From Bacteroidales bacterium (GTDB lineage Bacteria > Bacteroidota > Bacteroidia > Bacteroidales > Muribaculaceae): a DNA stretch of 64,000 nt. Positions 26,942 through 36,169 of this stretch are shown here, piece by piece (position 1 is the stretch's first letter; each line of letters starts with the position of its first letter). The notes under the pieces were generated by a model. That model did not search any database and was not told where the DNA came from. It worked only from the letters and a program-made list of their open reading frames with translations. The position numbers were made by a program, and so were the translations under genes. Location: positions 1-64,000 of the forward strand of contig JAUNFY010000008.1 of assembly GCA_030524805.1 (NCBI GenBank), in the 5' to 3' direction.

Positions 26942-29900
26942 TTACTTATCAAGCCAGTCAAGCAGTTCCTTCATCAAGAGGTTGCGCTGATTGGCGTCGG
27001 AGAGTGATTCGAAAGGCACACTCATCACTGCGATGCGGCTTTTGCCGTTTCTCACGAGCAGACCCGCCACATTATCATTGTCGCTGAAACGAAGGAAGGG
27101 AGCCGACTCATAGGCCGATGATGATGGCTGCAACACGTCGGGATGCTGCACAATGTATTGCGCTTCGTTGAGAGTGTTGGAATAGGTATATCGGCGTTGC
27201 TGTAAACCTGATTTAAGAGGAGATGCCAAGCCGTCGATACGTCCCGAGAGGGTAGCGGGCACACTGTCTACATTCTGTATGCCAAGCACGTCGCGTCCCC
27301 ATTGCGCAGCATCGAGGTCGCCGCGGGTGTCGGCAAGATCGCTCGCAACATATTGTCCGCTCACGAAAAGACGTCCTCCTTTCTCTGTGAAAGTCTTGAG
27401 CGAGTTGCGCATATTTCTATTAAAAGCGATAAACTCAGCACCTTTCTGACCGGTACCGGTCACAGTCGCCTTCTGATTGCCGAGAATAAGGTCTACCACT
27501 TTGTAATTCTGCAGATTCACCATGCCGTTTTCAACCGCGGCCACGCTTGCGCTCACGAAGCCCCGTCCAGCCGCCATGATGGCAGCGCCGTGGAGAGCCG
27601 GGTAATCAAAAGTGTTGCCGGCGATTACTTTCGACACGTATCGGTCGCTGCTTTTACCAAATGCCTCACCAGCGTTGCGGTTGAATTCAATCTGCGGTCC
27701 GGTGAAAGACACATCGTAGATATAAGGCACACCAAAATCCTTATTTATGTCGAATCCGGCCATATTGCCATCCTTTACCACAGCCGGACCGCTGACACGA
27801 GTGAATCCGTTGATGATGAGCACCGGTTCGGCATCGCTGCCGCCATATCTGAACGCCAGCGTCTCCGACGGGAACGAGCGGCCTCCCTCATTGAAGGCAA
27901 TGATGCGGAAGGAATGAATATCCTTGTCGTCGGCTTCTATATCAAAATGAGTCTTTGAGGTCTCTCCGACTTTATGGAAACTCATATCGTCGCCGCTGCG
28001 TTCCATCACGAGATAGCCGTCAGGCATCGCCGTAGGCTCAGTCGCATCCGGAGCAGGCTGCCACGACAGACGATAGGTCTTTTTGCCGGTTTTCTGGATA
28101 GCGAAATTTTTCACCGGAAGCGGTTGAATCACCACCTTGCGGTCTTTTCTCTCGCCTACAAAACGAGCGAGTGCCTTATATATAGCACGACCGACTGTGA
28201 AGCGGAATCTCGGATCATTGCCATATTGCATGTCGGCGAAATTCTGATGGCTCAGTAGTTCGATAAGCGAAGTGGGCACTTCAGGCACACGAGCCTCGAC
28301 GTAGGTCTTGTCCCACATGGAACGTCTTGTCCAGTTTGGTTCGAAATTCGCGCGGATATCGCCCGTGATCTGGCGCTGGAGCATGTCGGTAAGAGTGCGG
28401 GAATTTTTACGTGGAGTGCCGTCAACATAATTGGAATTACCGTTGGTGAAATATATGCCGAGCGTGCCTACGAATGAGTCATCAGCCCTTTTGCCGGCAT
28501 CGCTGTGAAGAGCCATCACTACATCAATAGGTATGCCCAGCCCTTTTTCATTTGGAAGAACGCGGCTTCCGCCTGCAAGATAGTTTACCCAAAGGCCTCG
28601 GTTGGTGTAGTCGTCTTTATAATCGTCGGTTCCGGCGTAGGGAGCATAGATGCTGTCGGGCATTCCGGCCCACTGAAGCCAATATCGCGCTCCCTCCATC
28701 CATCTCGGCAGGCCGGATGTCTTGAACACCGGCGACTGCGCAGCTTGTGCCTGGGCTTCAAGTTTATATGGATTCACTGATTCAGGATTTCTCTGTCCTG
28801 AAGGAGCGACTGCGGTGTCTTCCTCATCGAAAAGTTCATCAGAGTCCAATTCTTCGGTAGCGATTGAGTCGGTAGGCTCGGTTTCCAACTGATTGTTCCA
28901 GAACACGTCGCTCCGTTTGGGTGAACGTGCTATGTTGCCCATGCCGCCGCCAATTTTGACAGCATCGGCTGTGACTACCGTATTGCCACCTTTCTCACTA
29001 TAATTGGAGAGCGAAACCACCGGCCGCTCTGCATCAAATCCTTTTGCCAAGGGATATGTGCCGAGATATATCCATGTGCCGCCTCCGAGTTTCTGATTGA
29101 CGAGAATTTCCTCTGAGCCGCCATCATAGTTCACTGTGTAGCGGGCATCTTCCGATGAATTGGGAAGCGACTTGTAGCTGACATAAACCGCATATTGGCG
29201 CGATTCGGGGATATCGGCGGCCCATACTGCCGTAGCCACGTTTTTGCCACCCGTGGTCTTCACCTGACGGTAGGTGCCGTTTTCAAAGGGATTCTCGGTG
29301 TCGCGGAAATCGGGAAGGTCATATATGAAACCTTCTCCCTCGCCGGTAGACCATGCATTGCTTCCGTTGCTCTCTCCATATCCTGTCTGAGAATAAAGGA
29401 TGGTGGTTTCATCCGGCTGGTCATTGTCTACGATGACTTCAATAGGGTTTATATCCCTCTCACGAGGCAACATCACGTATGCACCTGCATTCTCAAGCAT
29501 CGGCACCACGTATGGCAGAATGTAACCGAGGGTATACGTATCTTCAATGGCTTGAAACAGGAATCCGCGCTGCCAATACCAGTTGCCGCTCGCCGGCTTA
29601 TAATATTTGCCATGACTGTGCCAGAGAGCCACATTATCGCCCTGCATTCCTTTGGTGATTTCCGAAAGAGGAGTCACCGGACGCACGAACGGAATATTCT
29701 GGCGGTGTTCCTTGGGAAGTTTGTCGATTGTGTTAATGTAGTAGGCGAGAGGTTTTCCACTCACGTTGAGATCAATCCTGTAATCTTTCAGCGAATCAGG
29801 CATCGACTCTGCTGCATTCACCTCGAGCAGCTCAATATATTCCTTATTGATGGGAAGATATGTGAAGTTCTCATTGAGATTGAGCGTAGCCTTATGGTTT

Positions 29901-30232
29901 ATCGAGTCGGTCTTCACGCTGTTCACTCTCAATCCACCCGGATTATGCGAAGTAGGAATCAGTTTGATGAGGGCTTCGTTTACGGCAAGTGTCAGGGAGT
30001 CGTTGCTGGGGGCTTCCACCGGAGGCACTGTCGCTGCAGCGCGTTTCGTGGTTGTCGCCTTTTTTCTCGAGCGTTTTCTTTTTGACTTTTTCTTTGCCTT
30101 ACGCTTGGCTGCCGAAGCCTGGAATATATCTTGTTCTCCGGCACCGATCACGTCGGTCATACCGGTCCAGTCGGCAACACCGAGCGAGAGAGAGGTTATG
30201 AGTGTTAAAAATATATATCGTCTTGATTTCAT
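26942..30232 (-). CDS. Envelope protein: amidase_3 domain interrupted by a golvesin domain, plus fibronectin III
   Basis: The start is set at 30232, where [19 protein letters not shown] opens a signal peptide. The frame is also open to an ATG at 30370 close to the promoter. From 30232 it is 1096 residues. After the signal comes a strongly basic tract (about 42-64, [16 protein letters not shown]). An amidase_3-like fold begins near 200 (VALWHSHG, H205/H207; E230; [14 protein letters not shown]) and resumes near 565 ([10 protein letters not shown] with H576; [14 protein letters not shown] with E658). Between them lie a golvesin-type carbohydrate/surface domain (about 265-430; [15 protein letters not shown]) and an acidic linker (about 455-475). 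A fibronectin III domain spans about 700-800, followed by a C-terminal domain of unknown type. It is annotated in some relatives as xanthan lyase. It probably cleaves peptidoglycan stem peptides, but this is unproven. Confidence 0.75.
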   Translation of the reverse strand: MKSRRYIFLTLITSLSLGVADWTGMTDVIGAGEQDIFQASAAKRKAKKKSKRKRSRKKATTTKRAAATVPPVEAPSNDSLTLAVNEALIKLIPTSHNPGGLRVNSVKTDSINHKATLNLNENFTYLPINKEYIELLEVNAAESMPDSLKDYRIDLNVSGKPLAYYINTIDKLPKEHRQNIPFVRPVTPLSEITKGMQGDNVALWHSHGKYYKPASGNWYWQRGFLFQAIEDTYTLGYILPYVVPMLENAGAYVMLPRERDINPIEVIVDNDQPDETTILYSQTGYGESNGSNAWSTGEGEGFIYDLPDFRDTENPFENGTYRQVKTTGGKNVATAVWAADIPESRQYAVYVSYKSLPNSSEDARYTVNYDGGSEEILVNQKLGGGTWIYLGTYPLAKGFDAERPVVSLSNYSEKGGNTVVTADAVKIGGGMGNIARSPKRSDVFWNNQLETEPTDSIATEELDSDELFDEEDTAVAPSGQRNPESVNPYKLEAQAQAAQSPVFKTSGLPRWMEGARYWLQWAGMPDSIYAPYAGTDDYKDDYTNRGLWVNYLAGGSRVLPNEKGLGIPIDVVMALHSDAGKRADDSFVGTLGIYFTNGNSNYVDGTPRKNSRTLTDMLQRQITGDIRANFEPNWTRRSMWDKTYVEARVPEVPTSLIELLSHQNFADMQYGNDPRFRFTVGRAIYKALARFVGERKDRKVVIQPLPVKNFAIQKTGKKTYRLSWQPAPDATEPTAMPDGYLVMERSGDDMSFHKVGETSKTHFDIEADDKDIHSFRIIAFNEGGRSFPSETLAFRYGGSDAEPVLIINGFTRVSGPAVVKDGNMAGFDINKDFGVPYIYDVSFTGPQIEFNRNAGEAFGKSSDRYVSKVIAGNTFDYPALHGAAIMAAGRGFVSASVAAVENGMVNLQNYKVVDLILGNQKATVTGTGQKGAEFIAFNRNMRNSLKTFTEKGGRLFVSGQYVASDLADTRGDLDAAQWGRDVLGIQNVDSVPATLSGRIDGLASPLKSGLQQRRYTYSNTLNEAQYIVQHPDVLQPSSSAYESAPFLRFSDNDNVAGLLVRNGKSRIAVMSVPFESLSDANQRNLLMKELLDWLDK

Positions 30233-30389
30233 ATTCTTTGTGTCGATTTTGTCATAGGGAGCAGTCCAGATGAAGACGCTTTCAGCAGGCGAGCGCGCCG
30301 GGAGGGCACAACACGATTTGTTATTTAAGCTGAAATCGTAAAATCTGAAGCCATCAGGCCCTATCTTCATGAGATGGAGCCTTAATTTG

Positions 30390-30420
30390 CAAAATTACCA
30401 AAAAATAACCGCATGGCCAA
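30390..30420 (-). promoter_or_regulatory. Promoter of the golvesin-amidase/GT2/DUF4922 genes
   Basis: Minus strand TTG (30420-30418), 20 bases, TAATTTTG (30397-30390). Predicted RNA start near 30383, which is 13 bases before an in-frame ATG at 30370 and about 150 bases before the preferred start at 30232. Confidence 0.7.
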
Positions 30421-30487
30421 TTCAAGTAATCTTAAAATTTGTAAAAATTATCGGTACCGACCCACCGGGAAGGCACAGGCAGTGCGA

Positions 30488-30519
30488 GCAAAGGGTCGCC
30501 GAATCCGGCGACCCTTTGC
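30488..30519. repeat. Perfect 14-base-pair hairpin without U-tract
   Basis: GCAAAGGGTCGCCG (30488-30501), loop AATC, CGGCGACCCTTTGC (30506-30519). It lies downstream of the small barrel gene (minus strand) and upstream of the golvesin-amidase promoter. Neither side has a run of T, so it is either an atypical terminator or another structured element. Apart from this and the promoter, the 320 bases between 30233 and 30555 contain no gene. Confidence 0.7.
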
Positions 30520-30555
30520 CATTCAGGTTAATGTATAGTCGATTGTTTTGGGTGT

Positions 30556-31014
30556 TCAGAATCTATAACCTATCTTCATATTGAAGCAGCTTGTGGAATC
30601 CGCATGTTTCGGAGTCCAGCAAAGAGCCTCATATCCGATGCCGCCATACCAACGGCCGAAATTCAGACCGATCATAGGATTGACCACCACGGCTCCGCAA
30701 CTTGTATTCTCGGTATTGATGGCATAACCGATGTCGAGCGAGAAGAAGGGGTTGAGTCCTCCGACTCTGCCCGAAACGTCACCTCTCACGAAGATAGGGA
30801 TCAGCGGACCGTTGTCGAAACTCCATTGCTCGGTGATGCCGATGCCGGCACCGAGGCCGAAGTTGGGATGCATCTTTTCATAGATACCGCCCTGCACGTT
30901 GAAGCGGCAAGTGTTGCCTCCCGCTATCACCGGAGCGAATTCGAGGAAGGGATTGATGGCGAAACAGGATATCGAAGAGAGGAGAACTGCCAATGATACG
31001 AATAACTTTTTCAT
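30556..31014 (-). CDS. Small outer-membrane beta-barrel protein
   Basis: 152 residues. MKKLFVSLAVLLSSISCFA is a signal peptide, possibly with the Cys in the cleavage region. The mature part is a chain of about eight amphipathic strands: FLEFAPVIAGG, FNVQGGIYEK, NFGLGAGIGIT, PIFVRGDVSG, PFFSLDIGYAI, VVNPMIGLNFG, YGGIGYEALCW and NMKIGYRF. It ends in Phe, the usual BAM recognition end. This is the size of OmpX/OmpW-like eight-stranded barrels. Two internal cysteines could form a disulfide. No partner genes are adjacent, and function is unknown. Confidence 0.7.
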   Translation of the reverse strand: MKKLFVSLAVLLSSISCFAINPFLEFAPVIAGGNTCRFNVQGGIYEKMHPNFGLGAGIGITEQWSFDNGPLIPIFVRGDVSGRVGGLNPFFSLDIGYAINTENTSCGAVVVNPMIGLNFGRWYGGIGYEALCWTPKHADSTSCFNMKIGYRF

Positions 31015-31180
31015 TGTGGAATCTGTTTTGTGTGTTTTTATGATTTTTTAAGCATAACGCACAAGTCATGCCAATGGTTCGATTGCTTATACCACATCTC
31101 ATAAAATTTTTGCGCCGCCGGGGTCGCCGGCTTGGGTAATCTTTTCGGGCTTCCGCCCTCACACAGCTTCCACTGGCTTA

Positions 31181-33193
31181 TTATTTCATACGCTTCAATA
31201 TGTTGTAGCTTGGCAAGATACCGAGTTCTCCGGCTCTCGAAAGATCAGCAAACGCTTCGTTTTTACGCCCGGTTGAGAGATGGCATAGCCCTCTGTTGAA
31301 ATATGCAGCTCCAAACTCAGGGTCGATAGCAATCGCTTTTGAGAAACATTCGGCAGCCTGCGAATAATCGCGCTGAGCATAAAGCAGGCAGCCCTTGTCG
31401 TACCATGCGAAGGATAAACGTGGGTTGATGCGGGTAGCAGTATCGAAATCAGCAGCGGCCATAGCCATTTCACCGGCCGCCAACCGCTGGTCGGTTTGCG
31501 ACATGGCATCCCCATATCTTGCCACACCTCTCGCCACGTAAGCCACTGTCATATCCGGATTGGTATTGATCACCGCATCGAAATCCTCGATTGCTGCCGG
31601 ATAGTTTTTCAGCATTGTGTAGGCTATGCCACGTGCGATTCTGTCGGCCGGACGGGCATTATTCCCTTTTCCTGTTATGGCCGCAGTGTAGTCTTCGGTC
31701 ATCTTGAACAGTGTCTCATAATCGGGCGTTGTCTGTCCGGCACCGAGATGCGATATGTAAAGCTGACGACTGATATATTTTCTCCGGTTGAATTCATCGA
31801 GTTCCCGGAAATAGTTGGCTGTCGAGCCAAGCGATTTAGGCATCGCAGAGAAAGATATGGAATAGAGAGGTTCCGGCTCAGCCATCACATTGCGGTCTTG
31901 CACGCGCCCTTTGATTTTTTCATTGTAGGACAACTCCGTCTCAGGAATCTCGTGCATTGTCACCAACTGGTTGAAGCGGTTCATCACCTCTATTTCATCT
32001 TCCTCTGTGTCGGCGGCTTCAGGCGCGTTGTCGGCATGGCGGGGTGTGCCTGCGGCAATCGTAGGCCGGTCGAGGGGATTGCTTTCGGGGTTCGCCACAT
32101 ATTTGCGCACAAGACTCTCGGCATAGTTCACATTGGCTCCTACAGCCTTCAGGTTGCCAAGTCCGCGCTGCGCTTCAGCAATGGCATAATATACGGGATA
32201 GAATTTGGGATACCTGTGTGCGATGGCTTCGAAGTCGGCAAGAGCTGATTTATAGTCGGCAGACTCAAGGCGCACAAGACCACGGTTGTAAAGAGCATGG
32301 AAATTCTTCGGATTCAACCTGAGCACCTCGGAGAAGTCTTTTTCGGCGTTTATAAGGTCTTTCACCTCAAACCGGAGCAATGCCCTGTTGAAAAGAGCCG
32401 CAAGATTCTCCGAATCAAGCTGTAAAGCGTAGTTATAATCAGACATCGCGCCAAGATAGTTGTCGGTATTATAGCGCAGGAACGCACGGTTGATGTAAAG
32501 ACCGGGTTCCTCGGGGCGTAACCTCACGGCCTCTTCCATGTCGGAGAGAGCGGCGTCCCAGTTGCCACGGCTGCTTTCCACGTCAGCTCTTATCAGATAA
32601 GGATTTATGAGCGAACGGTTGAGTTTGAGCGATCTCTCCACATCCTCCAGAGCCGCCACTGTGTCTTGACGCTGAAGATTGAGCGATGCCCTCGCCGCTA
32701 ATCCTTCTTCAAAACGGGGATAAAGACGCAGAAGCGTGTTGAGAGTCTCAAGAGCCTCATCGTTTTTGTGCATTGATGAAAGAGCCACTCCTTTATAGAA
32801 AAGGAAATACTTTTCAGTAGGGTTGTGTTTCAAACCCTCGTCATAATCGGCCACGGCAAGAGAGTCGAGCCCCATCTGCTGACGAGCGAATCCCCTGAGC
32901 TTGTATGCCTCCGACTTGAATTTATTGCGTTCGATCGCTTCATTGCAATCTGCCTCGGCACCTTTATAGTCTTCGAGATTAAGCTTGGCAAGCGCCCTGA
33001 AAAAATATGGATCGGCAAGATATGGTTTCGCTTTGATGGCCTGGTTGAAATATTGGATAGCGAGCATATAGTCGTCCATCGACAATACATTTTTGCCTAT
33101 CGTCACCACTTGCTCCGCATTGATCTGGGCTTTGGCGGAAATTCCGGACGCCAGCGACATTATGATTATGGAAAAGATTTTCAAAGATTTCAT
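31181..33193 (-). CDS. Periplasmic tetratricopeptide-repeat protein
   Basis: 670 residues. A signal peptide (IFSIIIMSLASGISAKAQ) is followed by at least eight tandem TPR units in the first 350 residues, each with the YFxxALAKLNLEDYKGA or AAYFNRGxxxxxxG pattern. After a linker of about 120 residues come three more TPRs near 510-665 (YVARGVARYGDA, FAWYDKGCLLYAQRDYSQA, AAYFNRGLCHLSTGRKNEA). Such proteins act as scaffolds in the envelope. No enzymatic motif is seen. The promoter at 33198-33228 lies only four bases before the ATG, so the mRNA appears leaderless. It is divergent from the NADH dehydrogenase gene. Confidence 0.85.
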   Translation of the reverse strand: MKSLKIFSIIIMSLASGISAKAQINAEQVVTIGKNVLSMDDYMLAIQYFNQAIKAKPYLADPYFFRALAKLNLEDYKGAEADCNEAIERNKFKSEAYKLRGFARQQMGLDSLAVADYDEGLKHNPTEKYFLFYKGVALSSMHKNDEALETLNTLLRLYPRFEEGLAARASLNLQRQDTVAALEDVERSLKLNRSLINPYLIRADVESSRGNWDAALSDMEEAVRLRPEEPGLYINRAFLRYNTDNYLGAMSDYNYALQLDSENLAALFNRALLRFEVKDLINAEKDFSEVLRLNPKNFHALYNRGLVRLESADYKSALADFEAIAHRYPKFYPVYYAIAEAQRGLGNLKAVGANVNYAESLVRKYVANPESNPLDRPTIAAGTPRHADNAPEAADTEEDEIEVMNRFNQLVTMHEIPETELSYNEKIKGRVQDRNVMAEPEPLYSISFSAMPKSLGSTANYFRELDEFNRRKYISRQLYISHLGAGQTTPDYETLFKMTEDYTAAITGKGNNARPADRIARGIAYTMLKNYPAAIEDFDAVINTNPDMTVAYVARGVARYGDAMSQTDQRLAAGEMAMAAADFDTATRINPRLSFAWYDKGCLLYAQRDYSQAAECFSKAIAIDPEFGAAYFNRGLCHLSTGRKNEAFADLSRAGELGILPSYNILKRMK

Positions 33194-33197
33194 AAAG

Positions 33198-33228
33198 CAA
33201 AATTAATAAGTTTTTTTCAATCTTCCAA
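33198..33228 (-). promoter_or_regulatory. Promoter abutting the TPR gene start codon
   Basis: Minus strand TTTG (33229-33226), 20 bases, TAATTTTG (33205-33198), followed by CTTT and the ATG. With transcription starting about five to seven bases after the -7 element, the RNA would begin at or within the start codon. Confidence 0.65.
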
Positions 33229-33282
33229 ACATCTTCAATCAGTGAGGCGTTTTAAAAATGTATTAGGTATTATTTTGGCAAG

Positions 33283-34554
33283 ATGAAAAAAACTACTGTA
33301 TTGATAATCGGAGGTGGCTTTGCAGGAATGAATCTGGCAAAACGCCTTGATTATAAAAAATATGACGTAAGGGTTCTCGACAGAAACAATTATCATTCGT
33401 TTCCCCCGCTTTTCTATCAGGTGGCATCCTCGGCACTCGATGTGCCCAGCATCAGCTTCCCGTTTCGACGCGAGTTCAAGAAGACAAAAGGACACGTGGC
33501 ATACCACATGGGGCACGTCAAAGGCATAGACATCTCTGCAAAGACAGTCACCACAAGTTATGAGACAATTTCTTACGACAAGCTCGTGATTGCGGCAGGC
33601 TCCACCAACAATTTTTTCGGCATCCCCGGTCTGTCAGAAAAGGTTTTCGGAATAAAGACCTCGATGGAGGCAAGCCACACCCGCGACGAGATTCTTGATC
33701 GCCTCGAGCGGGGATGTATGGAGAAGGATATAGCCCGACGAAAGGAATTGCTCAGTTTTCTGGTAGTGGGAGGCGGTCCGGCCGGGGTAGAGATAGCGGG
33801 AGCACTCGGCGAAATGAAACGCGACGTCATTCCCCGCGAATATCCGGAACTCGACCCTTCCGACATGACCATCACGCTCGTTGAAGGGGCAGACAGATTG
33901 CTTTCCGCTTTCGACTCCAAATTGAGTGATAAGGCTGCGGAGTATCTGAAGCAGTTGCTGGTAGATATCCGCCTCAACACGGTGATGAAAGGTTACGATG
34001 ACAAGATGGTGGCCTTTGCCGACGGACATCAGGAATATTGGGAGACTGTGGTATGGACCGCCGGCGTGATGGGCGAACCGATGCCGGGGATTCCCAAAGA
34101 AATGATAGGCCGCGGAGGCAGAATCATTGTAGATGAATTCAATAGGGTGAAAGGTGCTGACGATGTATTTGCCATTGGCGATATCGCTCTAATGGCAACC
34201 GACGGATATCCGGCCGGACATCCTCAGGTGGCCCAACCCGCGATACAGCAGGCACGTAATCTTGCCCGCAACCTCAATGACGGTACGATGAAGTCACCAT
34301 TCGTCTACAACGACAAGGGCACCATGGCGACCATAGGCCGCAACAAAGCCATCGCCCAGATAGGCAAACTTACCTTCGCCGGCAGGTTTGCATGGCTGCT
34401 CTGGATGCTCATCCACCTAATAAGCATACTCGGAGTCAGGACAAAAGTGACTGTGCTTCTCAACTGGATATGGAATTATTGCACCTACAGCACATCGCTC
34501 AGGCTCCTGATGCGTCCCACCAAATTCCCTCTGAGAAGGCATTGGGGTGACTGA
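33283..34554 (+). CDS. ndh: Type II NADH:quinone oxidoreductase
   Basis: 423 residues. Starts with the FAD-binding fold at once (VLIIGGGFAGMNLAKRL), so the ATG at 33283 is firm. The second Rossmann fold is FLVVGGGPAGVEIAGALGE near 160-178, for NADH. FAIGDIALM is the FAD-binding ATG/GD motif near 303. The C-terminal part (FAWLLWMLIHLISILG, TVLLNWIWNY) is an amphipathic/hydrophobic membrane anchor. NDH-2 passes electrons from NADH to menaquinone without pumping. A -7-like TATTTTGG (33271-33278) lies only a few bases from the ATG, so this gene too may have a very short leader. It is divergent from the TPR gene. Confidence 0.92.
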   Translation: MKKTTVLIIGGGFAGMNLAKRLDYKKYDVRVLDRNNYHSFPPLFYQVASSALDVPSISFPFRREFKKTKGHVAYHMGHVKGIDISAKTVTTSYETISYDKLVIAAGSTNNFFGIPGLSEKVFGIKTSMEASHTRDEILDRLERGCMEKDIARRKELLSFLVVGGGPAGVEIAGALGEMKRDVIPREYPELDPSDMTITLVEGADRLLSAFDSKLSDKAAEYLKQLLVDIRLNTVMKGYDDKMVAFADGHQEYWETVVWTAGVMGEPMPGIPKEMIGRGGRIIVDEFNRVKGADDVFAIGDIALMATDGYPAGHPQVAQPAIQQARNLARNLNDGTMKSPFVYNDKGTMATIGRNKAIAQIGKLTFAGRFAWLLWMLIHLISILGVRTKVTVLLNWIWNYCTYSTSLRLLMRPTKFPLRRHWGD

Positions 34555-34584
34555 ACGTGCGACATAAGCGCGAACAGGAGGAAG

Positions 34585-34615
34585 TTGCGAATGTGAATTT
34601 TTTTGTTTAACTTTG
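34585..34615 (+). promoter_or_regulatory. Promoter of the META lipoprotein gene
   Basis: TTG (34585-34587), 20 bases, TAACTTTG (34608-34615). Predicted start near 34621 and a leader of about 70 bases, which contains a short hairpin CGACA-A-TGTCG. Confidence 0.7.
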
Positions 34616-34690
34616 CATTCCTGCATAGCAGCCCGTTTCTGCCGGCGACAATGTCGGCATGATAAACGCTGCAAAAAAAACGATAGAGAT

Positions 34691-35671
34691 ATGAAAATTA
34701 CACGTAACAATATTTTATTGTGGTCAGCGATCACCGCTTTTGCCCTGACGTCGACCGGATGCTCGATATTCAAACCATCGGATAAAGGCGACAAGGACAG
34801 CAAAGGCATGACCGGGTGGGTTCAATCCGGTGAGGAAGCCGTCAGCAATGCAGCCGGTGATGTAAAAGATAAGGCAAAGGAAACAAGTGGAAGAGTGAAG
34901 AAAACCACGGAAAAGGCTATTGAAGAAGTCAACGAAAAGCTGCAAAGCATAGCAGACGATGTCAAAAACAGCAATATCTCAGGCGACTGGGCCATTGAGA
35001 CTGTTCTCGGCAAGAAGGCTGTAGGCGAGACAGCTCCTTTCCTCAAGTTTTCTCCGGCAGAAAACCGCATATATGGCAATAACGGCTGCAACATAATAAA
35101 TGCCGGATATAAAATCGATTCCTCACAGAAGACGATTTCTTTCGGCAACATTGCAAGCACCATGATGATGTGTGCCGAGACCAACATCACCGACAGGGAA
35201 GTGGGAGAGGCCCTTGCCGCCACAGCAAGTTATTCCATCACCGACAGCGAGCCGGACCGCATGCTCACATTCTACGATGCCGCAGGGAAAGCCGTGATGA
35301 CATTGATGCACCGCGATTTCCATTTCCTCGACGGCACTTGGGCTGTTGAAAAGATAGATGGCGAGAAAGTGGCCGTAGACGGCATGAAACTCGCACTCGA
35401 CGTAGACGAGAAGCGACTGCATGGCAACACCGGCTGCAACATCATCAATGGCGAACTCGAAACCGATATGGACACAGCCAATTCAATCTCTTTCTCAAAA
35501 ATCGCCATGACAAGGATGGCTTGTCCTGATTCCGGTTGGGAAACGCGTATGACAGTGGCTCTTGAAGAGGCCGTCACCGCAAAGAAGATAAGTAACGACG
35601 AGATTGAATTCATCGGCAGCAACGGACAGCAGGTGATGCTGCTGCGCCGCACTGACGCCGTGCAAGACTGA
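34691..35671 (+). CDS. Lipoprotein with LEA-like segment and two META domains
   Basis: The start at 34691 gives a lipoprotein signal with lipobox LTSTGC (lipidated C24). An upstream in-frame ATG at 34613 lies inside the promoter. Of the 326 residues, about 40-95 are an Ala/Lys/Glu-rich amphipathic stretch (EEAVSNAAGDVKDKAKETSG) resembling LEA or apolipoprotein repeats. Two META/HslJ-type domains follow, about 98-210 and 215-322. Each has a GDW or GTW opening, a GNNGCNIINAG or GNTGCNIINGE motif, and a MTRMACPD-like or MMMCAE cysteine strand. E. coli HslJ is linked to novobiocin resistance, and Bacteroidetes META lipoproteins have no fixed role. The tandem duplication is visible directly. Confidence 0.85.
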   Translation: MKITRNNILLWSAITAFALTSTGCSIFKPSDKGDKDSKGMTGWVQSGEEAVSNAAGDVKDKAKETSGRVKKTTEKAIEEVNEKLQSIADDVKNSNISGDWAIETVLGKKAVGETAPFLKFSPAENRIYGNNGCNIINAGYKIDSSQKTISFGNIASTMMMCAETNITDREVGEALAATASYSITDSEPDRMLTFYDAAGKAVMTLMHRDFHFLDGTWAVEKIDGEKVAVDGMKLALDVDEKRLHGNTGCNIINGELETDMDTANSISFSKIAMTRMACPDSGWETRMTVALEEAVTAKKISNDEIEFIGSNGQQVMLLRRTDAVQD

Positions 35672-35681
35672 TATAGACAAA

Positions 35682-36104
35682 GTGGAAGTAAGAATCGACA
35701 AATGGCTATGGGCCATGCGCGTCTTCAAGACACGCACCATAGCTACCGACGCGTGCAAGAAAGGACGGGTGACAATGGGTGGAGCCCCCGTCAAGCCATC
35801 GCGTCCCATAAAGGAAGGTGATATAATAGATGTCAAGAAACCACCCATCACCTATACATTCAGGGTGAAAGCCACCACTCAAAACCGACTCGGCGCCAAA
35901 CTCGTGCCCGACTATCTTGAGAATCTCACACCCCAGAGTCAGTACGACCTGCTTGAGATGACAAAAATCTCCGGTTTCGTCGACCGCAGGAAAGGCCTGG
36001 GACGCCCCACAAAGAGAGAGGGCCGCGAGATGTCACGCTTCAAGGAAGACACCTACGCCGACACTTATTTTCTGGATTGGGAAGATGACGACGAAGATGA
36101 ATGA
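35682..36104 (+). CDS. S4-domain RNA-binding protein, Hsp15-like
   Basis: 140 residues from a GTG start ten bases after the META gene stop. The S4 fold occupies about 1-60: VRIDKWLWAMRVFKTRTIATDACKKG and VNG-type VTMGGAPVKPSRPIKEGD. Hsp15 (HslR) recycles stalled 50S subunits carrying peptidyl-tRNA. The C-terminal tail is highly acidic (DWEDDDEDE), preceded by RRKGLGRPTKREGRE, as in HslR homologues. It is probably co-transcribed with the META lipoprotein and may continue toward uvrA copy 2. Confidence 0.88.
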   Translation: MEVRIDKWLWAMRVFKTRTIATDACKKGRVTMGGAPVKPSRPIKEGDIIDVKKPPITYTFRVKATTQNRLGAKLVPDYLENLTPQSQYDLLEMTKISGFVDRRKGLGRPTKREGREMSRFKEDTYADTYFLDWEDDDEDE

Positions 36105-36169
36105 GCCGATGAGGTTCATTCATCTTCACATTTTGAATGTTTGGCGCGGTTTTTGCATGTGAGTATGTA

